Positions 13,921-23,372 of a stretch of DNA of 40,255 nucleotides are shown in pieces. The translations under genes and the position numbers were made by a program. Position 1 is the stretch's first letter. Every line of letters begins with the position of its first letter. Source of the stretch: an uncultured Streptococcus sp. (GTDB lineage Bacteria > Bacillota > Bacilli > Lactobacillales > Streptococcaceae). Where the stretch lies: assembly GCA_902480035.1 (NCBI GenBank), contig CABSRC010000002.1, forward strand, positions 1-40,255, read 5' to 3'. The notes under the pieces were generated by a model. It saw only the letters and a program-made list of their open reading frames with translations. It did not search any database and had not been told where the DNA came from.

Positions 13921-14771
13921 CTTTTCTCCATTCCGTTATCTTTTAAGGTATAGACCTGATACTGACCCAAGACTTTTGTCTGAATGCCCAAACTGTCTAA
14001 TTCTTGATAGGCAAATTGCAAAAGATCAGGCGCTTCGTTTAGGAGGTCAATAATGAAAAAGTATTCTCCTAAAGCTGTTTTTAGGGGTCGACTTTCAATC
14101 TTGGTTAAATTGATCCCCCGCCAAGCAAAGGTTGACAAGCCTTTATAGAGGGCTCCTGCCAAGTTACTTGGCAAAGTCAAGGCCAAGCTAACTTTTTGAA
14201 GGGCCGGACTTAAAGTTTTTGAGATCGCTGGCTCTGTTGCCCCTAAAATCCAAAAACGTGTATAATTGTCCTCGATTTCTTGGATGTCTTTGGCCTGGAC
14301 TTCCAAGCCGTACTCACTAGCTGCTGCCAGAGGGGCAATCGCTGCAATTTCCAAGTCTGGATGTTCTGCTACATAGCGGGCTGCATAGGCTGTTGAAGCC
14401 GTCATTTCCAGGGACACATCCGGATAATGGGCCCTTAGAAAAGCCTTCCCTTGGGCCAAGGCCTGTGGATGCGAATAGACCGTTCGAATAGGCCGATCTT
14501 TTTTAGCCACCAAGAGCTGTTGCTTGATGGGATAGACCACTTCTGCAACGGCCTGGATGGTCCCTTGGTGAAAGAGGTAATCAAGGGTCTCATGGACACT
14601 GCCTTCAATCGAGTTTTCAACTGGGACGACTGCAAAATCGATCTCTTGATTCTCATAAGCCTTGATGACATCTGTGATCGTCCGATAGGCGATGCGTTCA
14701 GAAGTTAGAAAGCTATGAGTGGCCACATCATGGGTAAAGGATCCCTTGGGACCAAGATAGCCTACAAGCAT
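13917..14771 (-). CDS. pheA: Prephenate dehydratase
   Basis: A 284-aa cytoplasmic enzyme turning prephenate into phenylpyruvate for phenylalanine. The PDT domain (about 1-180) shows YLGPKGSFTHDVA, VPVENSIEGSV and DNYTRFWILG (the TRF catalytic motif). A C-terminal ACT domain (about 190-275) with ESRPLKTALGEYFFIID binds Phe for feedback inhibition. There is no chorismate mutase domain, as in other Gram-positive monofunctional PheA. Overlaps aroK by 10 nt and the LCP gene by 4 nt. Confidence 0.96.
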   Translation of the reverse strand: MLVGYLGPKGSFTHDVATHSFLTSERIAYRTITDVIKAYENQEIDFAVVPVENSIEGSVHETLDYLFHQGTIQAVAEVVYPIKQQLLVAKKDRPIRTVYSHPQALAQGKAFLRAHYPDVSLEMTASTAYAARYVAEHPDLEIAAIAPLAAASEYGLEVQAKDIQEIEDNYTRFWILGATEPAISKTLSPALQKVSLALTLPSNLAGALYKGLSTFAWRGINLTKIESRPLKTALGEYFFIIDLLNEAPDLLQFAYQELDSLGIQTKVLGQYQVYTLKDNGMEKR

Positions 14772-15247
14772 CGAATGATCTCCGCAATTTCTTCAGGTGT
14801 TTTGTCCTCAACATCCACAATATGGGTAGCAATATCCTCATACAAAGGCAAACGACCATCAAAAATCTTCTTAAATTCTTCTTTTGTGTTGTTTAAAAAG
14901 AGGGGACGTTGCATGGCTTTGTCATTTTGAATCCGTCTGTACAAGGTTTCAAAATCTACCCGCAGATAAATGTTGTGAGGATTTTTTTCCAAGAGCGCAC
15001 GGTTATGAGGGTTGACGACAATCCCACCTCCAGGGGAGATGATGGCCGCCTCATTTTCCAATAAACGCTCCAGCATTTCAGCCTCGCGACGACGAAAGGC
15101 AGCTTCTCCTTCCACTGCGAAATAGTCATTGATTGACATACCGATCTCTTCAACAATTAATTCATCCATATCATGGAACTTTGGATCAAGAATGCGACCA
15201 ACGGTCGTTTTACCTGTTCCCATAAAACCAAGTAAAATTTTAGCCAT
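14762..15247 (-). CDS. aroK: Shikimate kinase
   Basis: A 161-aa P-loop kinase phosphorylating shikimate with ATP. Walker A GFMGTGKTT (about 6-14), the DELIVEEIG substrate segment with the FRRREAEML Arg, and SPGGGIVV (shikimate-binding GGG). I start at the ATG at 15247 (MAKILLGF); an upstream in-frame start at 15271 would extend into aroA without a better ribosome site. The aroA stop lies inside the start (ATGGCTAA), so the two are translationally coupled. Confidence 0.95.
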   Translation of the reverse strand: MAKILLGFMGTGKTTVGRILDPKFHDMDELIVEEIGMSINDYFAVEGEAAFRRREAEMLERLLENEAAIISPGGGIVVNPHNRALLEKNPHNIYLRVDFETLYRRIQNDKAMQRPLFLNNTKEEFKKIFDGRLPLYEDIATHIVDVEDKTPEEIAEIIRCL

Positions 15248-16523
15248 GCAGTAAGGTCTCCAAATCTTCAAAAAAACTAGGGTAACTGGTGTTAATGGCC
15301 TCTGCCCGATCTAGCATCACATTTCCTTCACTCACTAATAAGGCAGCAATGGCAGCCATCATGCCGATCCGGTGGTCTCCAAAAGTTTCTAGGTCTGCCC
15401 CGTGCAGAGGAGTTGGTCCAGTGATGACCATGCCGTCTTCCGTTGGCACGACAGTGGCTCCCATGGCATTGAGGCTATCTGCTACGACCTGGATGCGATC
15501 CGTTTCTTTCACACGAAGCTCCTCAGCATCCGCAATCACGGTCTGGCCAGATGCTTGTGTCGCTAGTAAAGCAATAATCGGCAATTCATCAATCAAGCGT
15601 GGAATCAACTTCCCATCAATCCGAATCCCTTTTAAGGACGAGGTCTTGACAGTAAGGCTTGCAGAGACCGCTTTTTCATCGCGATCCTCAATGATGAGAT
15701 CTCCCCCCATTTCTTGGATCACATCGAGAATCCCTGTCCGCGTTTGGTTGATGCCGACATTTTCAATCTTGATCACACTATCTGGCAGAATGAGGCCAGC
15801 CACTAACCAAAAGGCTGCACTGGAAATATCTCCAGGAACGATGACTTCTTGACCTTGAAACTCTTGTCCACCTTGGATGCGGATAGTTTTTCCATCCACC
15901 TGGATCTCTCCACCAAATTGGCGAATCATATCCTCCGTATGGTCACGCGTCTTTTCCTTCTCGATAATCGTCGATTCACCCTCAGCCTGTAGAGCAGCAA
16001 AAATGAGAGCAGACTTGACTTGGGCCGATGCCACTGGCAAACGGTAATGAATGGGTTGAAGCTGATGGGTCCCTTTTTCATGTAAAGGTGGGCAATCGCG
16101 ATCTCCCTGACCAGAAATCTCTACCCCCATCTGACGCAGTGGGATCGCCACACGATCCATGGGACGTTTGGAAAGACTGTCGTCTCCGACCATGGTCACT
16201 GCAAAATCCAGACCTGCTAGTACACCTGAGATCAAACGAATAGAAGTTCCTGAATTGCCCATATCAAGGGGAGATGTCGGGGCTTGAAGACCTTGAAAGC
16301 CTACTCCTTGAATCCGAATCACATCCCCGTCATCTTGGATGGAGACTCCTAAATCTCGAAACACCTGGATGGTAGAAAGCACATCTTCGCCTCGCAAGAT
16401 ATCATAGACCTTGGTTTCGCCCTTTGCAAGACTTCCAAAAATAATCGATCGGTGACTGATGGATTTGTCACCAGGGACACGAATGGTTCCCTTTAGACCC
16501 TTGCTATTGGTTCTTAATTTCAT
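15240..16523 (-). CDS. aroA: 3-phosphoshikimate 1-carboxyvinyltransferase (EPSP synthase)
   Basis: A 427-aa enzyme joining PEP to shikimate-3-phosphate. Visible motifs are RVPGDKSISHR (Lys20, PEP site), MGNSGTSIR, DELPIIALLA, LRVKETDR and GDHRIGM near the C-terminus, all in EPSP synthase order. I start at the ATG at 16523 (MKLRTN) because GGAG at 16530-16533 lies 6 nt upstream; the longer frame adds only nine residues not found in relatives. Coupled to aroK by an 8-nt overlap. A 170-bp gap with a hairpin separates it from ylbF. Confidence 0.96.
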   Translation of the reverse strand: MKLRTNSKGLKGTIRVPGDKSISHRSIIFGSLAKGETKVYDILRGEDVLSTIQVFRDLGVSIQDDGDVIRIQGVGFQGLQAPTSPLDMGNSGTSIRLISGVLAGLDFAVTMVGDDSLSKRPMDRVAIPLRQMGVEISGQGDRDCPPLHEKGTHQLQPIHYRLPVASAQVKSALIFAALQAEGESTIIEKEKTRDHTEDMIRQFGGEIQVDGKTIRIQGGQEFQGQEVIVPGDISSAAFWLVAGLILPDSVIKIENVGINQTRTGILDVIQEMGGDLIIEDRDEKAVSASLTVKTSSLKGIRIDGKLIPRLIDELPIIALLATQASGQTVIADAEELRVKETDRIQVVADSLNAMGATVVPTEDGMVITGPTPLHGADLETFGDHRIGMMAAIAALLVSEGNVMLDRAEAINTSYPSFFEDLETLLHG

Positions 16524-16660
16524 TTCCATCTCCAGAGTGCTTTTCCACATATTCTATCATAAATAGGACATGAATTCAATTTTTGATCAAAAATTTGGAA
16601 CAAAAAACGAATGTTTCCTAGCTTTTTTTGAGCCTCTTTTCTTCTACTGGCGAACGAAAA

Positions 16661-16688
16661 TACCAGAGGTGAAGACACAACTCTGGTA
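16661..16688 (-). terminator. Hairpin between ylbF and aroA
   Basis: Perfect 8-bp arms TACCAGAG / CTCTGGTA with a 12-nt loop, followed on the minus strand by TTTTCGTT. A modest terminator or attenuator just after ylbF. Confidence 0.55.
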
Positions 16689-16695
16689 GAAAATC

Positions 16696-17034
16696 TTATT
16701 TGTATAAATCTTGAATCGGCTCAAAGATGATCTTTTCAAGATCTGCAAGATAAATAGACAATTGCTGTTGTTTGGTGAAAAATTCATTCACAATCGGACT
16801 TGCTTGGATTTTTTCCATATAGTCCTTCATTTCTTGTTGCACAGCTTCTGTTGGAAGTTGACCGGATTGCATCAAGCCTTGCAGTTGATTTTGGAAAGCG
16901 ACGTATTCGTCAAACAGCGTTTTCGCTTCTGGATTCGCTTCGATCGCTTGCTTGCTTTCTACGACAGCCTTATATTCAGGAAGGTCTCGCAGGGTCCGAG
17001 AGAGTTCGTTTGCTACATCATAAATATTTGCCAT
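16696..17034 (-). CDS. ylbF: YlbF/YmcA family protein
   Basis: A 112-aa, mostly helical cytoplasmic protein of the Com_YlbF family (MANIYDVANELSRTLRDLPEYKAV, then AIEANPEAKTLFDEYVAFQNQLQ, PIVNEFFTKQQQL). In Bacillus, YlbF, YmcA and YaaT form a complex that supports RNase Y-mediated mRNA processing and competence/biofilm/sporulation development. The streptococcal gene sits between tyrA and aroA in the same order as in pneumococcus; a link to aromatic synthesis is not known. Separate from its neighbours by about 100 bp and 170 bp. Confidence 0.85.
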   Translation of the reverse strand: MANIYDVANELSRTLRDLPEYKAVVESKQAIEANPEAKTLFDEYVAFQNQLQGLMQSGQLPTEAVQQEMKDYMEKIQASPIVNEFFTKQQQLSIYLADLEKIIFEPIQDLYK

Positions 17035-17134
17035 TTTCTAGGCTCCTTTACTGATAAGATACTTCTATTATACTGCTTTTCCTTCAATATTCCTAAAATG
17101 AAGCAGGCATTTTGACGCAAATCCTTCTTTAGAC

Positions 17135-18241
17135 CTAGCGAGCAAGGACAGTATAAGACGTCGCCTGGCTGATCAATATTTGAGCCTGCTCTTGATCCTC
17201 TGCATTTTTAAAAGTCAGCTGCAAAATCCCGTGGATATCTTCACGATTCTCTTCATTAATGTGAATATTGACCAAGGAAATCCCTTGTAAGAGTTGTAAG
17301 ATTTCGAGGATTACACCTTCTTTATCTGGGACATCGATAAAGAGATCATAGGCACTATCACGTCCAGCACGCTGATGGATCTGCATTTCTTTTCGGTGCT
17401 TCCGCCCTTCTTGGAAAAAGGACCAAATGGCCTCCTCGTTATCTGCTTGGATAGTCTCAGCCACCTGATCCAAACGCTCTTTGAAATCTGCAATCCGCTC
17501 TAATATCGCTTGAGAATTGGACAAGAGAATAGAAGTCCACATGCCTGGCTCACTTTCTGCAATCCGGGTCATATCCCGAAAGCCACCAGCTGCAAAACGG
17601 CGGGTCATTTCATGCTCTTCCCCATAAGCTACGGCCTGCTCGACCAGAGTTGAGGCTAAAATATGAGGAAAATGACTGATCTGGGAAGTCACCCGATCGT
17701 GTTCCTCGGCATCGATTTCAATAAATCAAGATCCCAATCCACTCAGAAGCTCTTTCAACTCTTCCATGGCACCCCCTGTCGTCAAGCTGGAAGGGGTAAA
17801 AATATAATAGGCATTTTCAAATAAGGTTGCATCTGCTGCTGCAGCACCTGTCTTATGACTACCAGCCATGGGGTGTCCTCCCACAAAGCGTACATCCTTA
17901 TCTGTAAACACTTTTTCAGCTTGTGCGACAATTTCTGCCTTGGTAGAGCCTGCGTCTGTCACCAGTACCCGGTCTTTCAAATGCAAGCTAGCTAAGGTTT
18001 CTAAGTAAGACTTGGTTTGCTTGATGGGAAGGGCCAAAATAATGATATCTGCTAAAGGGGCAAAGGCTGCGAAATCATCCGTCACCTGATCCACTATTCC
18101 TCTTTCAAGAGCGATGGTTCGAGAGGCTTCACTACGATTGTAGCCAAGAATGGTCACATTTGGGTGGGCCCTCTTAATGCCTAGCGCGAGGGATGCACCA
18201 ATCAAGCCCAAGCCTGCAATATATACAACTTTCTTCTCCAA
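17135..18241 (-). pseudogene. tyrA: Prephenate dehydrogenase with an in-frame stop (TGA)
   Basis: Prephenate dehydrogenase makes 4-hydroxyphenylpyruvate for tyrosine. The first half holds the NAD site VYIAGLGLIGASLALG and VGGHPMAGSHKTG; the second holds TSQISHFPHILAS, FAAGGFRDMTRIAESEPGMW and a C-terminal ACT domain. The frame is continuous over about 368 codons except for TGA at 17726-17728, reading LLSGLGS-stop-FIEIDAEEHDRV. Relatives have Arg there, so CGA to TGA is the simplest change. The product would lack the catalytic C-terminal helical domain. The best start is TTG at 18241, 16 nt after the aroC stop. No frameshift is seen. If not a sequencing error, the strain needs tyrosine. Confidence 0.88.
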
Positions 18242-18257
18242 AGGAAAACTCTTTCTC

Positions 18258-19424
18258 TTAAAAATTCTTCGTAAAGTCCCGGTGCTTAGCAACGGCTTCT
18301 TTCAATTCTTCCAAGTTATCGGATGAGAATTTTTCAAGCACTTCTGTAGCAAGGACTGTTGCGACCACTGCTTCCATCACCACACCTGCAGCTGGCAGAG
18401 CTGTTGGGTCGCTGCGCTCAACTGTTGCCTTATAAGGCTCATGGGTTTCAATATCCACACTCATCAAAGGTTTGTAGAGGGTCGGAATAGGCTTCATGAC
18501 GCCACGAACCAGAATGGGCTCACCATTGGTCATGCCCCCTTCAAAACCACCAAGATTATTCGTACGACGGGTATAGCCAGCTTCTTCAGACCAGACGATT
18601 TCATCCATGACTTGACTACCTTTTAGGCGACCTGCTTCAAAACCAAGACCGAACTCAACTCCCTTAAAGGCATTGATAGAGACCACTCCTTGAGCGATTT
18701 TAGCATCCAATTTCTTGTCCCATTGCACGTAGGATCCTAGTCCAACAGGCACACCGCCAACCAAGGTTTCCACAATTCCCCCAATGGTATCACCATATTT
18801 TTTCACCTGGTCTATGTAAGCCTTAACGGCTTCTTCTTGTTCTGGGACAACAATCGAAACTTCCGACTTAGATGCCTTTTCCTTGATTTCGGAAACGGTT
18901 AGATTCTCGGGAATTGCAATCTCGATTCCCCCAAAATTGACAATGTGGCTGGCCACTTCCACGTCAATCTCTTCTAAAATTCGTTTAGCAACTGCACCAA
19001 CGGCTACACGCATGGTCGTCTCACGGGCAGAAGAACGTTCGAGCGAATTACGGAGATCGTCAAAACGGTATTTGATTCCTCCGACTAGATCAGCATGGCC
19101 AGGACGTGGCTTGGTGATCTTGCGCAGATCTTTCTTTTTCTCTTCGACCGGTGCTACATTCATGATTTCCAGCCATTTTTGGTGATCCAGATTGGTCACG
19201 TTCAGAGTAATCGGACCTCCCATGGTCAAGCCATGACGGACCCCTGATGTGATCTCAACACGATCACTCTCGATTTTCATCCGTGCCCCACGACCATATC
19301 CACCTTGTCGACGTTTGAGCTCTTTATTAATATCCTCTTCAGATAACGGAAGGCCTGCCGGGACCCCCTCGATGATGGCTGTTAATCGAGGACCATGGGA
19401 CTCTCCTGCTGTTAAATATCTCAT
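18258..19424 (-). CDS. aroC: Chorismate synthase
   Basis: A 388-aa FMN-dependent enzyme turning EPSP into chorismate, the branch point of aromatic synthesis. Signatures: GESHGPRLTAIIEGVPAG (5-22), the KPRPGHADLVG segment, ERSSARETTMRVAVGA and RRTNNLGGFEGGMTNGEPI. Full family length. It follows aroB by 6 nt and precedes tyrA by 16 nt. Confidence 0.97.
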   Translation of the reverse strand: MRYLTAGESHGPRLTAIIEGVPAGLPLSEEDINKELKRRQGGYGRGARMKIESDRVEITSGVRHGLTMGGPITLNVTNLDHQKWLEIMNVAPVEEKKKDLRKITKPRPGHADLVGGIKYRFDDLRNSLERSSARETTMRVAVGAVAKRILEEIDVEVASHIVNFGGIEIAIPENLTVSEIKEKASKSEVSIVVPEQEEAVKAYIDQVKKYGDTIGGIVETLVGGVPVGLGSYVQWDKKLDAKIAQGVVSINAFKGVEFGLGFEAGRLKGSQVMDEIVWSEEAGYTRRTNNLGGFEGGMTNGEPILVRGVMKPIPTLYKPLMSVDIETHEPYKATVERSDPTALPAAGVVMEAVVATVLATEVLEKFSSDNLEELKEAVAKHRDFTKNF

Positions 19425-19430
19425 ACGACC

Positions 19431-20504
19431 TTATTCCTTTCTTTCTAAAAAGTCCTTCATTTCTTGAAGAGGGATTTGATGAATCGCAGCTTGCCCCAAC
19501 TCTGGAACAATCACTAATTTCAAGCTAGTCCCACGCGCTTTTTTGTCATGGGTCAAGGCTTGATAAAGAGCTTCTTTATCCCAGTTCTCATAGGCCACCG
19601 GTAGTCCAAATTTCCGACACATTTCTTCGATTTGCTGGCTGATTCCCTTTGGCATCAAGCCCTTTTCTTCTGCAACTCGTGACAGCTGCACCATGCCCAT
19701 ACTAACGGCTTCCCCATGCATAACCTGTCCATAACCCGCTGTCGCTTCAATGGCATGACCAATGGTATGACCAAAATTGAGATACAGTCGAATCCCATTG
19801 TCTAGCTCATCTGCCACCACATGGTCACGCTTCACCAGACAAGAATGAGAAATAATGCTCTCTGCATGCTCTAAAATACTTTCGACAGAGCCATCCATAG
19901 CTTCCAACTCTTGCCAAAGTTCCGTATCTTGGATGAGACCGTACTTGATGACCTCCCCCATTCCTTCGATTAATTCACGGTGTCCCAAAGTGCTCAACAC
20001 TTCAGGATCAATAAACACACCATCTGGTTGAGCAAAGGTCCCTACCATGTTTTTAGCAAGTTTTGTGTTGACTCCAGTCTTTCCACCGATAGAAGAGTCC
20101 ACCTGGGCGGTCAAGCTAGTCGGAATCTGAACAAAGGAAATTCCCCGCATATAGGTAGAGGCCGCAAAACCAGCCAAATCACCAACTACGCCACCCCCAA
20201 GAGCAACGATTCCATCACTGCGCGTCATGCCCTGGGTAGCTAGAAAGTCATAAACTTTTGAAACAGTGGTCAAATTCTTACTGGCTTCGCCTTCAAGAAA
20301 CTCAAAGCGCACCACTTGAAAACCAGCTTTCTCAAGGCTATTCTCTACAATAGCTGCATATAGCTTAGCCACGCGGTTATCGGAAATGATAGCGACTTTT
20401 TTATCACCCCAAAGAGTGCGCAGCCAGTCTCCAACCTGGTTGAGACCACCTCTTTCAATCACAATCTCATAGGAATGTCCTGGAATAGGTACCGATACGT
20501 TCAT
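19431..20504 (-). CDS. aroB: 3-dehydroquinate synthase
   Basis: A 357-aa NAD- and metal-dependent enzyme turning DAHP into 3-dehydroquinate. Shows the EGEASKNL substrate loop, GGGVVGDLAGFAAS (NAD site), QIPTSLTAQVDSSIGGKTGVN, and metal ligands in EVIKYG, NFGHTIGHAIE and MHGEAV. AAGGAG lies just before the ATG. It is the first gene after a terminator-like hairpin, so it may have its own promoter; a weak candidate is TTGAGA with TAAGAT 19 bp on, near 20535-20559. Confidence 0.97.
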   Translation of the reverse strand: MNVSVPIPGHSYEIVIERGGLNQVGDWLRTLWGDKKVAIISDNRVAKLYAAIVENSLEKAGFQVVRFEFLEGEASKNLTTVSKVYDFLATQGMTRSDGIVALGGGVVGDLAGFAASTYMRGISFVQIPTSLTAQVDSSIGGKTGVNTKLAKNMVGTFAQPDGVFIDPEVLSTLGHRELIEGMGEVIKYGLIQDTELWQELEAMDGSVESILEHAESIISHSCLVKRDHVVADELDNGIRLYLNFGHTIGHAIEATAGYGQVMHGEAVSMGMVQLSRVAEEKGLMPKGISQQIEEMCRKFGLPVAYENWDKEALYQALTHDKKARGTSLKLVIVPELGQAAIHQIPLQEMKDFLERKE

Positions 20505-20574
20505 AGGAATCTCCTTCGTGTTATTCTTTCATTCTATCTTATCATGAAATAAGGCACATGTCTCAAACAAAATG

Positions 20575-20628
20575 AAAAAGAGACTAGAGCAAAACTGTTT
20601 TTTAAAAATCAGTTCTTGTTCTAATCTC
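20575..20628 (-). terminator. Terminator-like hairpin between aroE and aroB
   Basis: A long imperfect stem from GAGATTAGAACAAGAACTG to CAGTTTTGCTCTAGTCTC, followed on the minus strand by TTTTT. It divides the aromatic run into rlmI-aroD-aroE and aroB onward. Confidence 0.7.
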
Positions 20629-20665
20629 ATAAAGCTTTTTCAATAGGAAAAGGTAAAACCCTCTC

Positions 20666-21538
20666 TTAGTCACATACAAATTGGCGATATTCTGTTGTCA
20701 ATGCTTCCCATACAGACTCTGTAGGAAATACTTTCCCAGTCATCAATTCAAAGGCTGCTTCAGCTTGATAAAAAAGCATTCCCAACCCATTTACCCTCTG
20801 GTTTCCTTGATTCACTGCTAATTGCAAAAAGGGGGTCACTGCCGGATAGTAGGCCATCTCTACGATTAAGGCATGTGGGGGAAACGTCAAGTGACTCGCT
20901 ATCGGAAGAGACTCACTATCCATCCCAACACCAGTGGCATTTAAGATGAGATCGGCTTGTTTAAAGGAGCTTTGAACGTCTTCATTTTTCTCAATCGCAT
21001 ACAATTCTATCAAAAAATCAAAGCCATCTTCAATCAACTGAACGATTGAACGATAATGAACCAATCTCTCCTCTCTCACAAAGACAAGGATTCGTTTTAC
21101 ACCTAGATGAATCGCCTGTGCAATAATCGCTAAAGCTGCACCACCTGCCCCTAAGAGAACCATTGTTTTTCCCTTAATGGAGAAAGCTGGAGGTAAACTA
21201 CGAAAGAAACCAATCCCATCCGTATTATAGCCCTTAAGCTTGCCATCACGGTGAACGATGGTATTGACAGAGCCGATCTTTAGAGCCATCTCATCCACTT
21301 CATCTAAGTAAGGAAAGACCTTTTGCTTAAAAGGCATGGAAATATTGGCCCCAATCATATCTAACTTACGAATTTGGCTGACAGTGCTTTCTAAATCTTC
21401 TTCAGCAATATCCCAAGCCAGGTAAGCAGCATTGGTCGCTGTTAATTCATAGGCTAGATTATGGATGAAAGGAGAGATACTATGACGAATCGGATGGGCA
21501 ATGACTGCTGCCATCCGAGTATAGCCATCAATCTTCAT
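20666..21538 (-). CDS. aroE: Shikimate dehydrogenase
   Basis: A 290-aa NADP-dependent enzyme reducing 3-dehydroshikimate. HSISPFIHN (substrate Ser), NISMPFKQK (catalytic Lys), NTDGIGFFRSL (catalytic Asp), the Rossmann motif LLGAGGAALAII and NGLGMLFYQAEAAFELMTG. It overlaps the end of aroD by 11 nt and is last before the hairpin at 20575-20628. NADP rather than NAD use is the family norm and cannot be judged here. Confidence 0.95.
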   Translation of the reverse strand: MKIDGYTRMAAVIAHPIRHSISPFIHNLAYELTATNAAYLAWDIAEEDLESTVSQIRKLDMIGANISMPFKQKVFPYLDEVDEMALKIGSVNTIVHRDGKLKGYNTDGIGFFRSLPPAFSIKGKTMVLLGAGGAALAIIAQAIHLGVKRILVFVREERLVHYRSIVQLIEDGFDFLIELYAIEKNEDVQSSFKQADLILNATGVGMDSESLPIASHLTFPPHALIVEMAYYPAVTPFLQLAVNQGNQRVNGLGMLFYQAEAAFELMTGKVFPTESVWEALTTEYRQFVCD

Positions 21539-22205
21539 TTAATAATTCCCGAATTCTTCGCATATTTTCAAGAGGGATTTGACCAGGCGCACTTCCTTCT
21601 CCGACTCTAGCATAAGACCAACAAGAGCCTGTCAAATCAGCTGTCAAGCGCGAAATCTTCCCGACCTTACCCATGGAAATCGTTACATATTCTTGCTCAG
21701 GATTCAGCGTCTTGAAACCACGCGTATAATTCATCAAGTCAAGGACATCTTGTTCATTGTGGGCCATAACCGATACCTTGACCAATTTTGGAGAAAAGCT
21801 AGTTAATTCCGATAAGATCTCCATCATATTTTCCGGTGTCTCTTGGAAATTATGGTAGCTGAGCACAAGATTTGAAAATTCCAACATCTCTTCAAAGACG
21901 TCACGATGGCTATAAAACTCGAAATCGATATAATCCGGATGATAGATAGATTGAATATCTTTCAGGATCCCAACATATTCCTCATTGGTCAGCTCCATCC
22001 CCCCACCTTCAGCTCGAGTCCGTAAGGTGAATAAAATTTCGCGTCCAGCAAATTTTTCAAATACTGCTGGAGCAACGGTTAAGATCTCGTTTTTTTCTAA
22101 AAAGTCCGCACGCCACTCAATGACATCCGCATCATCGTAACGCGAACCATCTAGTTGTTGCGCCTCTTCTAAGGAGCGAGGCATAATCGACACAACTAAC
22201 TTCAT
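21528..22205 (-). CDS. aroD: 3-dehydroquinate dehydratase, type I
   Basis: A 225-aa class I enzyme that forms a Schiff base with 3-dehydroquinate. VIEWRADFLE, SYHNFQETP (catalytic His region), LVKVSVMAHN (Schiff-base Lys) and the C-terminal SMGKVGKISR segment (substrate Arg). Start overlaps the rlmI stop by 4 nt (ATGA), so it is translationally coupled to rlmI. Confidence 0.95.
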   Translation of the reverse strand: MKLVVSIMPRSLEEAQQLDGSRYDDADVIEWRADFLEKNEILTVAPAVFEKFAGREILFTLRTRAEGGGMELTNEEYVGILKDIQSIYHPDYIDFEFYSHRDVFEEMLEFSNLVLSYHNFQETPENMMEILSELTSFSPKLVKVSVMAHNEQDVLDLMNYTRGFKTLNPEQEYVTISMGKVGKISRLTADLTGSCWSYARVGEGSAPGQIPLENMRRIRELLNED

Positions 22206-23365
22206 ACATCCACCCTAATCGTAAATACTTTTAAGTAATTACTACTTTCTTCTTTCTTGTTCCATCGAAAATCTACCGGAAGGCCGTATTCTGCTACATA
22301 ACGATGTTTACGCCCTTGAAATCCCTTTTCGATTTGTTTTTTAAATTTCTCTTTGGTCACATTTGCCGCATTGGTACTGAGAATCAAGGTTCCTCCTGGA
22401 TTTAAAATCTCGAGGGCCTCACTGACCAATCGATGATAATCTTTAGCAACTGAAAAGGTCCGTTTTTTATTCCGCGCAAAGCTAGGCGGATCGAGCACGA
22501 TCACATCATAGCTTAGCTCATGGCGTTTGGCATATTTGTAATAGTCAAAGACATCCATCACGACAAAACGATGAGCATCCAGCGCCAAGCCATTTGCCAC
22601 AAAATGCGCTTCTGATAATTCTCTACTTCTCTTAGCCAGATCGACCGATGTTGTCTCAACTGCTCCACCCATTGCCGCAGCCACAGAGAAGGCCGCCGTA
22701 TAGGAGAACATATTGAGCAAGGACTTGCCAGCTGCTAAGCCCTCTACCAAGCCACCTCGAACTTCATGCTGATCCAAAAAAATCCCCGTCATCAAGCCAT
22801 CATTGAGAAAGACTTGGTAAGAGACCCCATTTTCAAGAATCAAAAATTCTTGCGGAGCTTCTTCTCCATAGACATGAGCCGATTCATAGTCCAAGCCTTT
22901 AAAGCGAATCTTTTCATAGCCACCTCGGACTTCTGGAAAAGCTTCTTGAAAGGCCGCTAGAATGGTTTCCTTGATCTGAAATACGAAGGGATTGTACCAA
23001 GAAAAGACAACAAACTCACCATACAAGTCAACCGTGAAGCCACCAAAACCATCTCCCTCTTGGTTAAAAAGACGAAAGGCTGTCGTCGTTTCATCCGCAT
23101 AATAAGAACGACGGTATTGCTTGGCTTTGATGAAAAGCTTTTTAAAAAAGTCTTGATCAAAAGCGACCAACTCTTGTGAAACAAACCATCCAATCCCTTT
23201 ATTTTGTTCAGATAAGTATCCGACCCCGAGGGATTGTCCATCTCCTGAAAGCAATTGAACCGCTTGATCCAAAGCGGGAAGTGAGTCAAAATCTTGCTTT
23301 TCAAGAAGGGATTGTCCTTGTTTGATTTTTGTTGCGACTTGGCGACTAACTGTGAGTTTTTTCAT
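22202..23365 (-). CDS. rlmI: RlmI-like class I SAM-dependent rRNA methyltransferase
   Basis: A 387-aa protein of the COG1092 family (23S rRNA m5C methyltransferase RlmI type). An N-terminal PUA domain (about 1-75) is followed by a linker domain and a Rossmann methyltransferase with LNMFSYTAAFSVAAAMGGA (motif I), VIVLDPPSFARNKK (motif IV) and STNAANVTKEKFK. The usual Cys next to SxN is replaced by STNAAN, so the catalytic Cys of E. coli RlmI may be absent and the target cannot be assumed. First gene of the aroD-aroE unit. Confidence 0.85.
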   Translation of the reverse strand: MKKLTVSRQVATKIKQGQSLLEKQDFDSLPALDQAVQLLSGDGQSLGVGYLSEQNKGIGWFVSQELVAFDQDFFKKLFIKAKQYRRSYYADETTTAFRLFNQEGDGFGGFTVDLYGEFVVFSWYNPFVFQIKETILAAFQEAFPEVRGGYEKIRFKGLDYESAHVYGEEAPQEFLILENGVSYQVFLNDGLMTGIFLDQHEVRGGLVEGLAAGKSLLNMFSYTAAFSVAAAMGGAVETTSVDLAKRSRELSEAHFVANGLALDAHRFVVMDVFDYYKYAKRHELSYDVIVLDPPSFARNKKRTFSVAKDYHRLVSEALEILNPGGTLILSTNAANVTKEKFKKQIEKGFQGRKHRYVAEYGLPVDFRWNKKEESSNYLKVFTIRVDV

Positions 23366-23372
23366 ATCCTCT

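Noticed and set aside
16524..16550. Longer aroA N-terminus
   Set aside because: GGAG at 16530-16533 is the SD of the ATG at 16523, and the extra nine residues have no family support.
18242..18292. Upstream start of tyrA inside aroC
   Set aside because: It is a TTG without SD that adds residues not found in relatives; the TTG at 18241 follows the aroC stop.
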